Of a stretch of 64,000 bases of DNA, positions 44,180-52,920 are shown piece by piece. A program made the position numbers and the translations under genes. The notes under the pieces were generated by a model. The model saw only the letters and a program-made list of their open reading frames with translations, had not been told where the DNA came from and made no database searches. The number at the start of each line of letters is the position of its first letter. Position 1 is the stretch's first letter. Source of the stretch: Deltaproteobacteria bacterium (lineage in GTDB: Bacteria; Acidobacteriota; Thermoanaerobaculia; Multivoradales; JAHZIX01); the NCBI GenBank assembly GCA_022601195.1, contig JAHZIX010000005.1, positions 124,001 through 188,000 on the forward strand. Reading direction: 5' to 3'.

Positions 44180-45874
44180 GGGCTCTCCGGATGATTCTTG
44201 GCACGAATTCCAATGCTATCAAGATCGTTCTAAGGGAGAAAATCCTGAATCGGTCCTCGCGCAGATCGATAGGTTCACCCCCCGTAGAGCCACTACAATT
44301 CTTCCTCTCTAGGTAGCTCCTGAGATCAGGAGCAGTGAACCTACCCTCCTGCCAGTTTCTGCAGTCTTCTACCGTCACAAGTCGAGAGAGACCCTCCGGT
44401 AGACACTGTTCACCCCGAAAGGGCTGAACAATCCCCCTTCCAGCCCCGGAATTGCGGAACCACGCTGGTTCCTGAGTCGCCTGCCGGAAGGATCTCTCTC
44501 TAGAAGGGAAACGCGATCTCTATGAAAATCTGGGCTCATGAGCGATGAAAAAAGTTGGAGGCGTCCCAAGAAACCTTGGGAATAGGGCCTGAAATTGGGC
44601 TAGACCAGCTGCATCTAGCAAACTGTTGGGCTGGCAACTATTGGGAATGCCGATTTGATTGATAGGTCGGCGGGAGGGCCGCGAGGAGATACGTTCGCTG
44701 ACTGTCTCACATTCCAGAATCGATGGGCAATTGGCAGCCCCGTCCAAGACCCCGATGGGATCGGTGGTTAGGAACTGCCGATCGGCCTCTCGATTCAAGG
44801 GTCAAGTCTTGGGAACAACGGCTCTTTCCTGTTGTGTGGGTTTCTGTGTTGGATTGGGGCTGTTCAGAGGGTCATCGTCGATGATGTGGGAGCTATGCTC
44901 AGTACCCAAACCAGAGCCGGGGCTTTGCAATCCACTTGGTTGGCCATTGGATTTCTTGTCCTTTCCTTTGGCGTGCACTGCTCCCGGTTTGGCATTATCT
45001 AACCCATTTTCCCAAGTAGGTAGCATATTCCGGTTAAGTCTGGTTGTCTCCACTGCGTTCGATTGCAACATGTGTTTCCCCTTTAGGATAGGAATATTGG
45101 AACACTTGGGCTGGAATTGGGGGTGTTCTAGAAAGTGGACTTGTAAGAACAACAGTACGTTGATGGGATATCGATGTTTCGAGCGTCTTTCTGTAGTACG
45201 AATCTCGTCACTATCGCATCCATGGTGCAGAAGTACGTCTCCGGAGCGGCTCAAACAGGAACTAGATATCTGTGAGTACCACAGGACTAACTCGGAAACT
45301 CAATAAGAAGATAGAAGCTTGAGGATGGTACCGAAAAAGTAATCCGTAAGCAAGCCTAAGGTGTGATAATGAATCTTTAGGTGTGTCACTGTCTGAGGAG
45401 TATGCTGATATTGTGAAGTCTGCAAGTTCGCGAGACTTGCTCTGTGGGGATTACCGAGACGCTTGTCGAGAAGCTTGCAGTGTTTGCTTGTCGCGAAGGA
45501 TCCAAGCCCGGCCCAAGAGAGCTACTGCTTACCTGCTTGAGGTTTGGAGTTGTCACTGACAACCAGTTCTCTAGGGGGAGACTCTGGGTGAATAGAGGAT
45601 TCTGGGAGAAGTTTCAGGGCTTCTACGAAAATGACTGTAGGTTGATAGATAGGGGGCCATGAATCTCCGTCGCAGCTTGTTGAGGAGGAGGAAGAGCTGA
45701 GGAGCAAAGTGGAGAAGATAGCGGTCCAGAACGATGCGAACCGAATGGATGCAAGGGGTCGCGAGGTATACGGTCTAAGGAAGTCCTCTTATGGGTCGCT
45801 CGATTCTGGAGCCAGGAATCTTAAAGAGCCTCTCTGAGAATCTGATGAAAGTTGATCGAGAAGGGACGGGCGTC
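44180..45874. other. Gene-poor interval between ECF sigma and kinase
   Basis: This 1.7-kb interval has no confident gene. Near the sigma gene, TAGGTTCAC (44270-44278) and GTGAACCTA (44335-44343) flank the 18-bp palindrome GCTCCTGA-GA-TCAGGAGC (44316-44333). A possible small gene lies at 44802-45071. From about 45350 to 45790 short open stretches in different frames (for example SSRDLLCGDYRDACREACS, and VEEEEELRSKVEKIAVQ) look like pieces of a decayed protein. The stretch appears poorer in GC than its neighbours by eye. Confidence 0.5.
44802..45071 (-). CDS. Possible small hydrophilic protein
   Basis: An 89-residue frame from ATG 45071 (MLQSNAVETTRLN) with AAAGGGG 6 nt upstream. It is hydrophilic, rich in Asn, Pro, Lys and Ser, with no membrane or signal segment, and I do not recognise it. 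The frame continues upstream to 45254. A natural-looking composition and a fair ribosome site support it; the location in a gene-poor region and an overlapping opposite-strand frame argue against. Confidence 0.35.
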   Translation of the reverse strand: MLQSNAVETTRLNRNMLPTWENGLDNAKPGAVHAKGKDKKSNGQPSGLQSPGSGLGTEHSSHIIDDDPLNSPNPTQKPTQQERAVVPKT

Positions 45875-48400
45875 ATGGACTTAGAGCTTTGGCAGAAGGT
45901 CCGGCGAATCTATGAGGAGGCACGAGATCGCCGCGGAGAGGATCTTCAAGAGTTTCTTGACAAAGCCTGCGGGAAGGACGGGCGGTTGAGGGATGAAGTG
46001 AAGGGAATGCTGGCCAACGACGACGGTGCCCTCACGGGGACGGATACATTCGCCACCCCGATTGTGCGAGTGCCAGAGAAAGAAATGTTGATCCCTGGAG
46101 ATCGGATTCTCGACGGTCGGTTTGAGATCATTGAGGTCCTCAAGGAAGGAGGGATGGGAGTCGTCTACCTAGGGAGGCGATCCGATGGTGCTTTTGAACA
46201 GGAAGTAGCTATCAAAGTGATTCGCCCGGGGCTCGACGCCGAGAAGTGGTTCGAACGCTTTCGAGTCGAGCGCCAGATTCTGGCTCGGTTGGAACATCCC
46301 AATATTGCCCGCCTCATTGATGGGGGCGAGACCAAGGAGTGGAAGGGTAGTCCTTGTCTGGTGATGGAGTACATCGATGGTACACCCATTGATCAGTTTT
46401 GTAAGACCCGGGAATTGACTGCACAACAGACACTGGAGCTATTTCTCTCTGCTTGCAAGGCGATGATCTATGCCCATCAGCGCCTGGTGATCCACCGAGA
46501 CATCAAGCCCTCGAACATCCTGGTGACCTCTGGAGGCGTCGTCAAACTTCTGGACTTCGGCATCGCAAAGATCGATGATCCGGGGCCGAGCCCGAGACCT
46601 CAGCCTCTCGCTGAACCCGGAGACTCGGAGCCCCTGACCTGGGAGTGGGCAAGCCCAGAACAGCGGCAGGGGGATGTGGTGGGTGTCGCCAGCGATATCT
46701 TTTCTATGGGCACCCTCCTCTACAAGATGCTGACAGGGGAGATGCCTCAGAAGGAGGAAGATCCGTATCACTTCTTGACGAGGAATCATTTGGCAGCTCG
46801 CAAGGGTTTCGGTCAAAAAGGAAGGATTCGCCAAGGTCTTGCTCAAGATTTGAGAGCGATCGTTAGTCAGTGTCGAGTTGAGGAACCGGAGGATCGTTAC
46901 AAGAGTATCGATGACCTATCGGAAGATCTCCATCGAGCTCTGGAAAATAGACCGGTCGAGGCGCGCAAGACAGAAGTAACATACGCGTTTCGCAGTTTTC
47001 TTCTTCGGCGAAGAGTTCCTTTGTTCCTAGGCTTGATAGCAAGCCTGCTGGTGGCTTGGAGCAGTATTCAACATCGAAACAGAGAGGCGTTGATTAAAGA
47101 GACCTTCTCGAGCGCTCGTTCAGTGGTTACGGAGTTTCTCTTCAAGTTGGTGGAGAATGCTGATCCCTTACGCAGCGAAGGGCCAGATCTTTCGGTAAGG
47201 GAGTATTTCCTAGAGTCGATTCCCGCTCTACTCGAGCCTCTGGCCAATGCTCCCAAGGAACAGGCAGAGCTTCTGGGAGAGATCGGAGGGGTTCTCATTC
47301 GCCTGGGCAATCCGGATGACGCTGTGCCTCTCCTAGAAAGGAACTTAGAGATCCGGAGGGAGATTTTCCCTCCCTCAAGTCCTTGGGTTGCTCTCAGTCT
47401 GAAGAATCTCTCGGAGGTCCATTTGGAACTAGAGAATCTCGGTACCGCCCTCGACTTAGGGAAAGAGTCACTACAGATTTATTCCGAGCAAGGGCTAGTT
47501 GAAGAGAGATTGAAGTTGTTGAATCAAATTGCTGTGATTCGGAAGAAGAAGGGGGACTTGCCGAAAGCTGAGAGAGCTTATCGAGATATCTTCGAAGGTT
47601 ACCTGAAGGGTACCGAAGACAAGGACGATGAAGGGAAAGCGGCAGTGCTCCATAATCTTTCTGTGCTGCTGCGGGAACGCGGTGACCTTGAAGCAGCCGT
47701 TGAAGCTATCCAGCATTCCATCCAATTGCGAGAGGATGCAAAAGGGACTGAACATACGCCTCTGATTAGTCCCTATCGGCTGCTTGGACTCTACTATCTC
47801 GACGGCGGTCAATTGGAGGCTGCTTGGGAGAACCTGAGTCGAAGTCGAGAAATCTTCCAAGCCACCGTCAATGAGGAAGATCACCCCTCGTTCTCCTCGA
47901 TTCAGAGAACCTTCGCCGCCTACTATGGTGCTCGGGGAGAGTATGACGAGGCGGTGCGGTTGCTGCAGGAGGCACTTTCGCCCCTCCAGCTCCGGTTGGG
48001 ACCCGACCATCCGAGGATTGCCCGCGTCCTACGGGATCTAGCTATTGCTCTCGCCGAGACAGGAGATCTCGAGATGGCCCACGCCAAGATGAGGGAGAGT
48101 CTCGAGATGTTCGAATCGACCCGATTGACAGGTCATTGGGAGGTCGCTGATGCTCAAGCTGCCCAGGCCTATCTTTTTTTGCTTGCTGGAAAGGCTAGGG
48201 CTGCTGAAGTGTTGCTCCTCCAAAGCTATCCGGCGCTGGTCGCCCGGAAGGGCTCATCCAGTCTGCAAAGCCGCCGCATGATCCGTTTTCGATCCGGGCT
48301 CGGGGGACGAGTCGTAGCGCCAACCCGTACCCGGCACACGGGCATCCCGGTCGGGCATCCTCATGGCAGGGATGGTCTTGGTCTCGGCGAGGGACGTTAG
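45875..48400 (+). CDS. Ser/Thr protein kinase with TPR repeats
   Basis: An 841-residue membrane kinase. A ~85-residue N-terminal helical part (LWQKVRRIYEEARDRRGEDLQEFLDKACG) is typical for acidobacterial kinases. The kinase domain (about 88-365) has K114 in VAIKVIR, D209 in IHRDIKPSN and D227 in DFG. One helix (about 380-400) crosses the membrane, followed by TPRs (about 445-800), probably sensing outside the cytoplasm. Start ATG 45875 (MDLELWQ) has AGGGA 8 nt upstream. The last ~40 residues (after QSRRM, about 48275) lose the family pattern, so the 3' end seems altered. Confidence 0.88.
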   Translation: MDLELWQKVRRIYEEARDRRGEDLQEFLDKACGKDGRLRDEVKGMLANDDGALTGTDTFATPIVRVPEKEMLIPGDRILDGRFEIIEVLKEGGMGVVYLGRRSDGAFEQEVAIKVIRPGLDAEKWFERFRVERQILARLEHPNIARLIDGGETKEWKGSPCLVMEYIDGTPIDQFCKTRELTAQQTLELFLSACKAMIYAHQRLVIHRDIKPSNILVTSGGVVKLLDFGIAKIDDPGPSPRPQPLAEPGDSEPLTWEWASPEQRQGDVVGVASDIFSMGTLLYKMLTGEMPQKEEDPYHFLTRNHLAARKGFGQKGRIRQGLAQDLRAIVSQCRVEEPEDRYKSIDDLSEDLHRALENRPVEARKTEVTYAFRSFLLRRRVPLFLGLIASLLVAWSSIQHRNREALIKETFSSARSVVTEFLFKLVENADPLRSEGPDLSVREYFLESIPALLEPLANAPKEQAELLGEIGGVLIRLGNPDDAVPLLERNLEIRREIFPPSSPWVALSLKNLSEVHLELENLGTALDLGKESLQIYSEQGLVEERLKLLNQIAVIRKKKGDLPKAERAYRDIFEGYLKGTEDKDDEGKAAVLHNLSVLLRERGDLEAAVEAIQHSIQLREDAKGTEHTPLISPYRLLGLYYLDGGQLEAAWENLSRSREIFQATVNEEDHPSFSSIQRTFAAYYGARGEYDEAVRLLQEALSPLQLRLGPDHPRIARVLRDLAIALAETGDLEMAHAKMRESLEMFESTRLTGHWEVADAQAAQAYLFLLAGKARAAEVLLLQSYPALVARKGSSSLQSRRMIRFRSGLGGRVVAPTRTRHTGIPVGHPHGRDGLGLGEGR

Positions 48401-49005
48401 TTGGAGGAGATCGAGTTTCTGCAGCTGGGCAAGTGCCGGGATCTGGTCGAAGGCAGCTAGTGGGAGCCCATGAACTTCCATAGCTCCCAGCGAGAGCTTG
48501 ACTCCGACAGAGGACGAGGCCGGTTGCGGTCTCGCTTTCCAGATTGGATTTCTCCATCCAGTCCTGACTCGAGGTCTCGGGGGCTCGTGGGTATTTCTTG
48601 GCTCTGGCCGGTTGCCGGGATGGCTGGGAAAGCTGCGGGGTAGTCGGCTTCGGTGCTGGGGCGACAAGGGACCGGTCTATGTGGTCATAACTCATTATTT
48701 ATAAGCTGGAGTCGACCGAATATCCGTTAGATAATTTCCGGCAGGAAGACGGCTTTGTTCTGGAGCTGAGTCCCTGGCTCGAGGGGCTATCGGAAATGGA
48801 CGATTCTTCTGCCCCCCGCAGGAACCTAGGATGGCTTCACCCGTCTACCTGGTCCCGCACACCCAGTTCGTAAGCTCGCCAGATGAGCCGCAAAAGCGGT
48901 CTCCGGGTCGGTGCTCTAGAGGGGCGGCCTGCTCGAAGTCCGGCGGGTCGGTAGCCGAAGATGATGTCGATGAGAGTTGTTTGCTCATGAAAGCCCAAGG
49001 TGTCT
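48401..49005. other. Interval between kinase and PilT genes, possible gene remnant
   Basis: No confident gene is seen. On the minus strand an open frame (48254-48667) contains a protein-like stretch (VGVKLSLGAMEVHGLPLAAF, then IPALAQLQKLDLLQLTSLAE) that runs into the 3' end of the kinase gene. The plus strand 48831-49019 has a 62-codon frame overlapping the PilT gene start. The most likely view is a remnant of another gene joined to the kinase 3' end. Confidence 0.4.
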
Positions 49006-50475
49006 ATGGAAGGTTCTAGTTTCCCGTCGCCTCCTCAGCCGTCGAGGAAGCCGAAGCCTCTTGGGGGCGAGGCGGAGGAATTGCTGATTGGCCGGTTGGC
49101 GATCCACTTCAAGCTGCTAGAGAAAAAGCGTGTTCACGAAGCTTGGCTGCGCAAGAAGGAGATAGGGAGCGAGTTGAAGCTCGGAGCCTTCTTGGTGGAG
49201 GAAGGGTTGTTGAACCGTGAGCAGCTGGTCCAACTGGAGCAGGCACGAGTACAGTATTTATCGCGAAAAGGCAGCCTGAAACTCGATACGGGGGAAACCA
49301 GCGTTCCTTTTTCCCGCCCTCCTACGGGGGCGAGGGAAGCTCCTCGAGAGCTGGAGTCAGTGGCTCCTGCGGTGGTCGACCCGTTGGCCAAAGTTCGCTA
49401 TTCCCCGGAGAGGTCTTTGGAAGACCTGCTACGGGAAGCTCACCTGGCAGGAGCGAGCGACTTTCACTTGCACAGTGGGGCGCCCCTCAAGGTCCGTCTC
49501 TACGGAGAGCTACGCGACGTCGAAGCGAAAAAGATCACGGCAGAGCAGGCTGAGGAGCTGATTCGCGGCCTGCTGAGTGCGGAACAGCAACGCATCCTCG
49601 ATGAGGATCACCAGATCGATTTCTCCTTCGAGATCGCGGGAGTGGGCCGCTTTCGCTCCAATGCTTATCGGCAGCAGAAGGGCTTCGATGCCGTCTTTCG
49701 AACGATCCCAGCGGAGGCTCCCGGTTTGTCGGAGCTCGGGTTGCCGGAGGTACTGGTTGGGTTCACGGAGTTCCACCAGGGTCTCGTACTGATCACCGGG
49801 CCGGCGGGATGCGGAAAGTCGACCACCATGGCGGCGATGGTGAACCAGATTAACCGCAACCGCCCGGAGCATGTCATCACCATCGAGGATCCCATCGAGG
49901 TTGTGCACCGGTCGAAGCAGAGCATCGTCAACCAGCGGGCGGTCGGTGCCCATACGGAGAGTTTCGACCGCGCCTTGCGGGCCGCCTTGCGAGAAGACCC
50001 GGATGTCATCGTGATCGGCGAGCTAAGGGATCTGGAGACGATCTCCCTTGCCTTGACGGCGGCGGAGACCGGTCACTTGGTCTTCGGCACTCTCCATACT
50101 TCGAATGCGGTGAGAACGGTCAACCGCCTATTAGGGGTGTATCCTGCCGAGCAGCAGGCACAGATTCGCACCATGCTTTCCGAGTCCCTGCGGGTGGTGG
50201 TGTCTCAGCGCCTGCTTCCCCGAGCGGATGGTTCCGGCCAGGTAGCCGCCTTGGAGATTCTGGTCAACAGCAGTGCAGTGGGCAATCTGATCCGAGAAAA
50301 CAAGACCTTTCAATTGCACTCCATCATGCAGGTTGGTGGCAATCGCGGCATGTGTCTGCTCGACAATTCACTACAAAAACTCGTGGATGACGGGGTCATT
50401 TCCGCCGAAGTGGCACTTCGAGAAGCAGAGGATCCAAGTCGCTTTCAGCCCCAACAGGGCGACGATGAGGAGTAG
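49006..50475 (+). CDS. PilT/PilU-type ATPase with N-terminal extension (paralog 2)
   Basis: A 489-residue ATPase. Residues about 25-85 form a helical module (LGAFLVEEGLLNREQLVQLEQAR) like the MshE N-terminal or GspE N1 domain, not present in normal PilT (about 350 residues). The PilT core follows from about 140: Walker A GPAGCGKSTT (265-274), IEDPIEVVHRSK, Walker B VIVIGELRDLET and the His box HLVFGTLHTSNAVRT. It probably takes part in pilus retraction or a related motor. ATG 49006 with AAGG upstream. The next pilT starts 8 bp downstream, so they form one operon. Confidence 0.9.
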   Translation: MEGSSFPSPPQPSRKPKPLGGEAEELLIGRLAIHFKLLEKKRVHEAWLRKKEIGSELKLGAFLVEEGLLNREQLVQLEQARVQYLSRKGSLKLDTGETSVPFSRPPTGAREAPRELESVAPAVVDPLAKVRYSPERSLEDLLREAHLAGASDFHLHSGAPLKVRLYGELRDVEAKKITAEQAEELIRGLLSAEQQRILDEDHQIDFSFEIAGVGRFRSNAYRQQKGFDAVFRTIPAEAPGLSELGLPEVLVGFTEFHQGLVLITGPAGCGKSTTMAAMVNQINRNRPEHVITIEDPIEVVHRSKQSIVNQRAVGAHTESFDRALRAALREDPDVIVIGELRDLETISLALTAAETGHLVFGTLHTSNAVRTVNRLLGVYPAEQQAQIRTMLSESLRVVVSQRLLPRADGSGQVAALEILVNSSAVGNLIRENKTFQLHSIMQVGGNRGMCLLDNSLQKLVDDGVISAEVALREAEDPSRFQPQQGDDEE

Positions 50476-50483
50476 GCTAAGTC

Positions 50484-51566
50484 ATGGCTGAACTGCATGC
50501 ACTTTTTAAGATTCTCAAAGATGTGGGTGGCTCGGATCTGCACCTCAGTGTAGGCCTGCCGCCGCGAATCCGTTGTGACGGTGCGCTGGTCGATGTTGAA
50601 GGCCGGTCGGTGCTTGGCCAAGACGATTTGCTCGTCCTTCTCCGTGAGGTGGTCAGTGAAGCTCAGTGGGAGGAGTACACTCGAACCGGAGACCTAGACT
50701 TCGCCTACGGTTTGAAAGGAGTGGCGAGGTTTCGAGCCAACTACTTGCGTCAGTTGAAGGGAGCGGCAGCGGTTTTTAGGATCATTCCTGAAAAGATCCT
50801 CTCCGTTGAAGAACTTGGTATGCCGCCGGCGGTGGGCGGCTTGGCGGATCTTCATCGGGGGCTGGTACTGATTACCGGTCCCACCGGTTCCGGAAAATCA
50901 ACCACCCTTGCGGCCATCATCGACCGAATCAACTCAAGATATCGCAAGCACATCGTCACTATCGAAGACCCCGTCGAATTCATCCATCCCAACAAGCAGA
51001 GCGTCCTGTCGCAGCGAGAGGTCGGTACTGATGCCGAGAGCTTTGCCGCGGCCTTGAGAGTTGCCCTGCGTCAGGATGCGGACGTCGTCTTGGTGGGAGA
51101 AATGCGGGATTTGGAGACCATTTCTTTGGCGATCACCGCCGCGGAGATGGGGGCCCTGGTTTTTGGGACCTTGCATACCAACAGCGCGGCAAAGACCATC
51201 GATCGAATCATCGACGCCTTTCCAGCCAAGGAACAGGCGAAGATTCGGACGACCCTTTCGGAATCGGTCACCGGGATCGTCTCCCAGCTGCTGTTGCCGA
51301 AGATCGGAGGAGGCCGGATTGCCGCTCATGAGATTCTGCTGCGCACCAGTGGGTTACCCAACGTGGTGCGGGAAGGTAGCAATGCGATGCTGCGGTCGAT
51401 CATTCAAGGCGGTCGAGCCATCGGCATGACCACGATGGATGATTCTTTGATGCAGCTGGTCAAGAACGGTCAGGTTTCCGCCCGTGAGGGGTATCGAAAG
51501 GCGGAGAATAGGTCGGCCTTCGAACCACTGATGAAGAAAGAGCAGGCGGCACAGGTCTCTAGCTGA
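50484..51566 (+). CDS. pilT: PilT twitching-motility ATPase (paralog 3)
   Basis: A 360-residue protein of standard PilT length. N-terminal GGSDLHLSVGLPPRIRCDG, Walker A GPTGSGKSTT (132-141), Asp box IVTIEDPVEFIH, Walker B VVLVGEMRDLET and His box ALVFGTLHTNSAAKT, then the C-terminal AIRxGR-like MLRSIIQGGRAIGM. As a hexamer it powers type IV pilus depolymerisation. It is the only one of three paralogs with the usual size and motifs, so the gene name is given here. It lies 8 bp after the extended paralog. Confidence 0.93.
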   Translation: MAELHALFKILKDVGGSDLHLSVGLPPRIRCDGALVDVEGRSVLGQDDLLVLLREVVSEAQWEEYTRTGDLDFAYGLKGVARFRANYLRQLKGAAAVFRIIPEKILSVEELGMPPAVGGLADLHRGLVLITGPTGSGKSTTLAAIIDRINSRYRKHIVTIEDPVEFIHPNKQSVLSQREVGTDAESFAAALRVALRQDADVVLVGEMRDLETISLAITAAEMGALVFGTLHTNSAAKTIDRIIDAFPAKEQAKIRTTLSESVTGIVSQLLLPKIGGGRIAAHEILLRTSGLPNVVREGSNAMLRSIIQGGRAIGMTTMDDSLMQLVKNGQVSAREGYRKAENRSAFEPLMKKEQAAQVSS

Positions 51567-51789
51567 CTCGACTTTCCCTCCGGACCTTTTCTGCGGTTCC
51601 GGGCCTGCTTAGATTCCCGGCGTCAGAGGGTGATCTTGTTCCTCGATAGAGTGTCCCTCTCGTGGCGTCGAAACTCATTCCTTCTTCCTTGGATCAAAAG
51701 GCATCTTCGGTGCTTCACTGCAGCGAAGTCGGTGAGAGTTTCGGCGGAGGGGGATCGCAATCAGGGCTAAAGAGCGGTGTATTGGAGAA

Positions 51790-51836
51790 AGAAAAGACGC
51801 GACCGGGCTGCGAGAGAGGAAATGCCCGGTCGCGTC
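51790..51836 (-). terminator. Rho-independent terminator (minus strand)
   Basis: GACGCGACCGGGC (51796-51808) and GCCCGGTCGCGTC (51824-51836) are perfect 13-bp arms around a 15-nt loop. On the minus strand the stem is followed by TTTTCTTTC, so it would end transcripts coming from about 52.0 kb or from the DUF420 gene. On the plus strand no T-run follows. Confidence 0.8.
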
Positions 51837-51917
51837 GGAGGGGGACGGCTCCAGGGGGCTCTGGTTGGCACCGACGAATCGGCTTCTGAGAGCAGTGATA
51901 GGTAGCGCGCCGCGATC

Positions 51918-52001
51918 TCAGCGGGTTGCCCCCGGGCGGTTGCTTTTGGGCAGGCCGTCGCTGCCTTTTTTAGCTATTTCGATGATCGAGGCCAGGAACA
52001 T
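51918..52001 (-). CDS. Possible short peptide gene (27 residues)
   Basis: The frame from ATG 52001 starts MFLASIIEIAKKGSDG and ends ATR before TGA. Upstream on the minus strand GGAGGT and AGGAAGG both lie within 20 nt, the latter 6 nt before the ATG. About 80 nt after the stop comes the terminator at 51836-51790, and TTGCAT with TAGGAT (16 nt apart) lie 120-155 nt upstream. The N-terminal half is amphipathic, the rest basic and polar. It could also be a small RNA. Confidence 0.35.
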   Translation of the reverse strand: MFLASIIEIAKKGSDGLPKSNRPGATR

Positions 52002-52129
52002 AGCTAGCCTTCCTACCTCCGCCTCTTTCTAGACTTTCCCACCCATGACGATCTGCCAATGGCGGTCTGCTATTGAAAGTGGCGGCTGTGGGATTGCTCC
52101 CAAATCCCTCTTCCCGAGTCGATGGATGG

Positions 52130-52157
52130 ATCCTATCAGGTATATCTTGAAATGCAA
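52130..52157 (-). promoter_or_regulatory. Promoter-like pair for the short minus-strand unit
   Basis: On the minus strand TTGCAT (52157-52152) and TAGGAT (52135-52130) are spaced by 16 nt. They are 4/6 matches to the sigma-70 boxes and stand about 120 nt before the short ORF at 52001. Weak by itself; supported by the downstream ORF and terminator. Confidence 0.3.
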
Positions 52158-52349
52158 AAGCATACATGCTGTTATTGTTGTGAGGCAGCAACACCGATTG
52201 GAAGGCTTTCTTAGCCTAACCTTCAGGTTGGCTTTTCGGCAGGTTTCCCAGAGGTTTTTCGCCTCCGAGGCAGGCACCAAGGCGACTCTCAGACCCGGTG
52301 CCAATACCGGGCCAAGGAGTCCGAAACCTGGCAAATCGATCGGTGATCT

Positions 52350-52772
52350 CTAAAACGGAATGACGTAGAGCAGGAGATAGATGAGCCAGCCGCTGGCAGC
52401 TACGTAAAGCCAGATCGGAACGGTAATGCGTCCAAAACGGCGATGGCGGTCGAAGTCTTTCTTCGCCAGGGCTAGGTAGATTTGGTACAGAGCCAAAGGG
52501 CCGACCATCATAGCCATCAAGATATGGGGCAGAAGGTTCGCGAGGTAGAAGACTCGCCATCCTCCCTCTCCTTCAAAGGGCTTCGAGCCATAGAGGTTCC
52601 AGCGAGTTAGGTAGGCGACTAGGAAAATGCCTGCACAAACGGTCGCTGCTAGCATGGCGTTACGGTGTAGAGTGATTTTCTTGACGCGAACGAAGTACCA
52701 ACCGGCCACGAGGCAAAGACCGCTGGCCACGATACTTCCGCTGGAAAAGGCGGTGAGGGTTTGCTGGTCCAT
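52350..52772 (-). CDS. DUF420 membrane protein
   Basis: A 140-residue protein with four transmembrane helices and conserved histidines (LHRNAML, NLLPHILMAM, DFDRHRRFGR), as in DUF420 (CtaM/YozB-like), a family tied in Bacillus and Staphylococcus to cytochrome oxidase assembly. Start ATG 52772 (MDQQTLTAF) matches the family start although no ribosome site is seen; the frame is open farther to 52979 but overlaps the divergent hydrolase gene. No oxidase gene is nearby. Confidence 0.85.
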   Translation of the reverse strand: MDQQTLTAFSSGSIVASGLCLVAGWYFVRVKKITLHRNAMLAATVCAGIFLVAYLTRWNLYGSKPFEGEGGWRVFYLANLLPHILMAMMVGPLALYQIYLALAKKDFDRHRRFGRITVPIWLYVAASGWLIYLLLYVIPF

Positions 52773-52920
52773 CAGGACTGTGACGATACCGCAACAGCCA
52801 CCTTCTCGGAAGTACCCCTCAACGCTTGTACATTTGATAAACTGTCTTTTCCCCCTAGGAGTTTCAACCCAGCGCAGGTCGTTCCCATAAGGGGCGTCGC
52901 GCTTCCAGGAGGCCTTCGCC

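Larger units (their letters stand above)
51567..52349. other. Gene-poor interval with a possible small minus-strand unit
   Basis: No normal-size gene is seen in these 783 bases. On the minus strand, however, a promoter-like pair, a short ORF with strong ribosome sites and a rho-independent hairpin follow each other in order (see the separate entries). Plus-strand frames in it lack ribosome sites. It lies after the pilT operon and before the end of the convergent DUF420 gene. Confidence 0.5.

Noticed and set aside
44802..44804. In-frame TGA between two minus-strand frames (44520-44798 and 44802-45254), as a second selenocysteine site
   Set aside because: No known selenoprotein motif on either side and no SECIS-like hairpin at the right distance; the second frame does not look protein-like.
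48831..49019. 62-codon frame before the PilT paralog
   Set aside because: It overlaps the PilT start in another frame, is rich in Ser/Arg, and no family pattern is seen.
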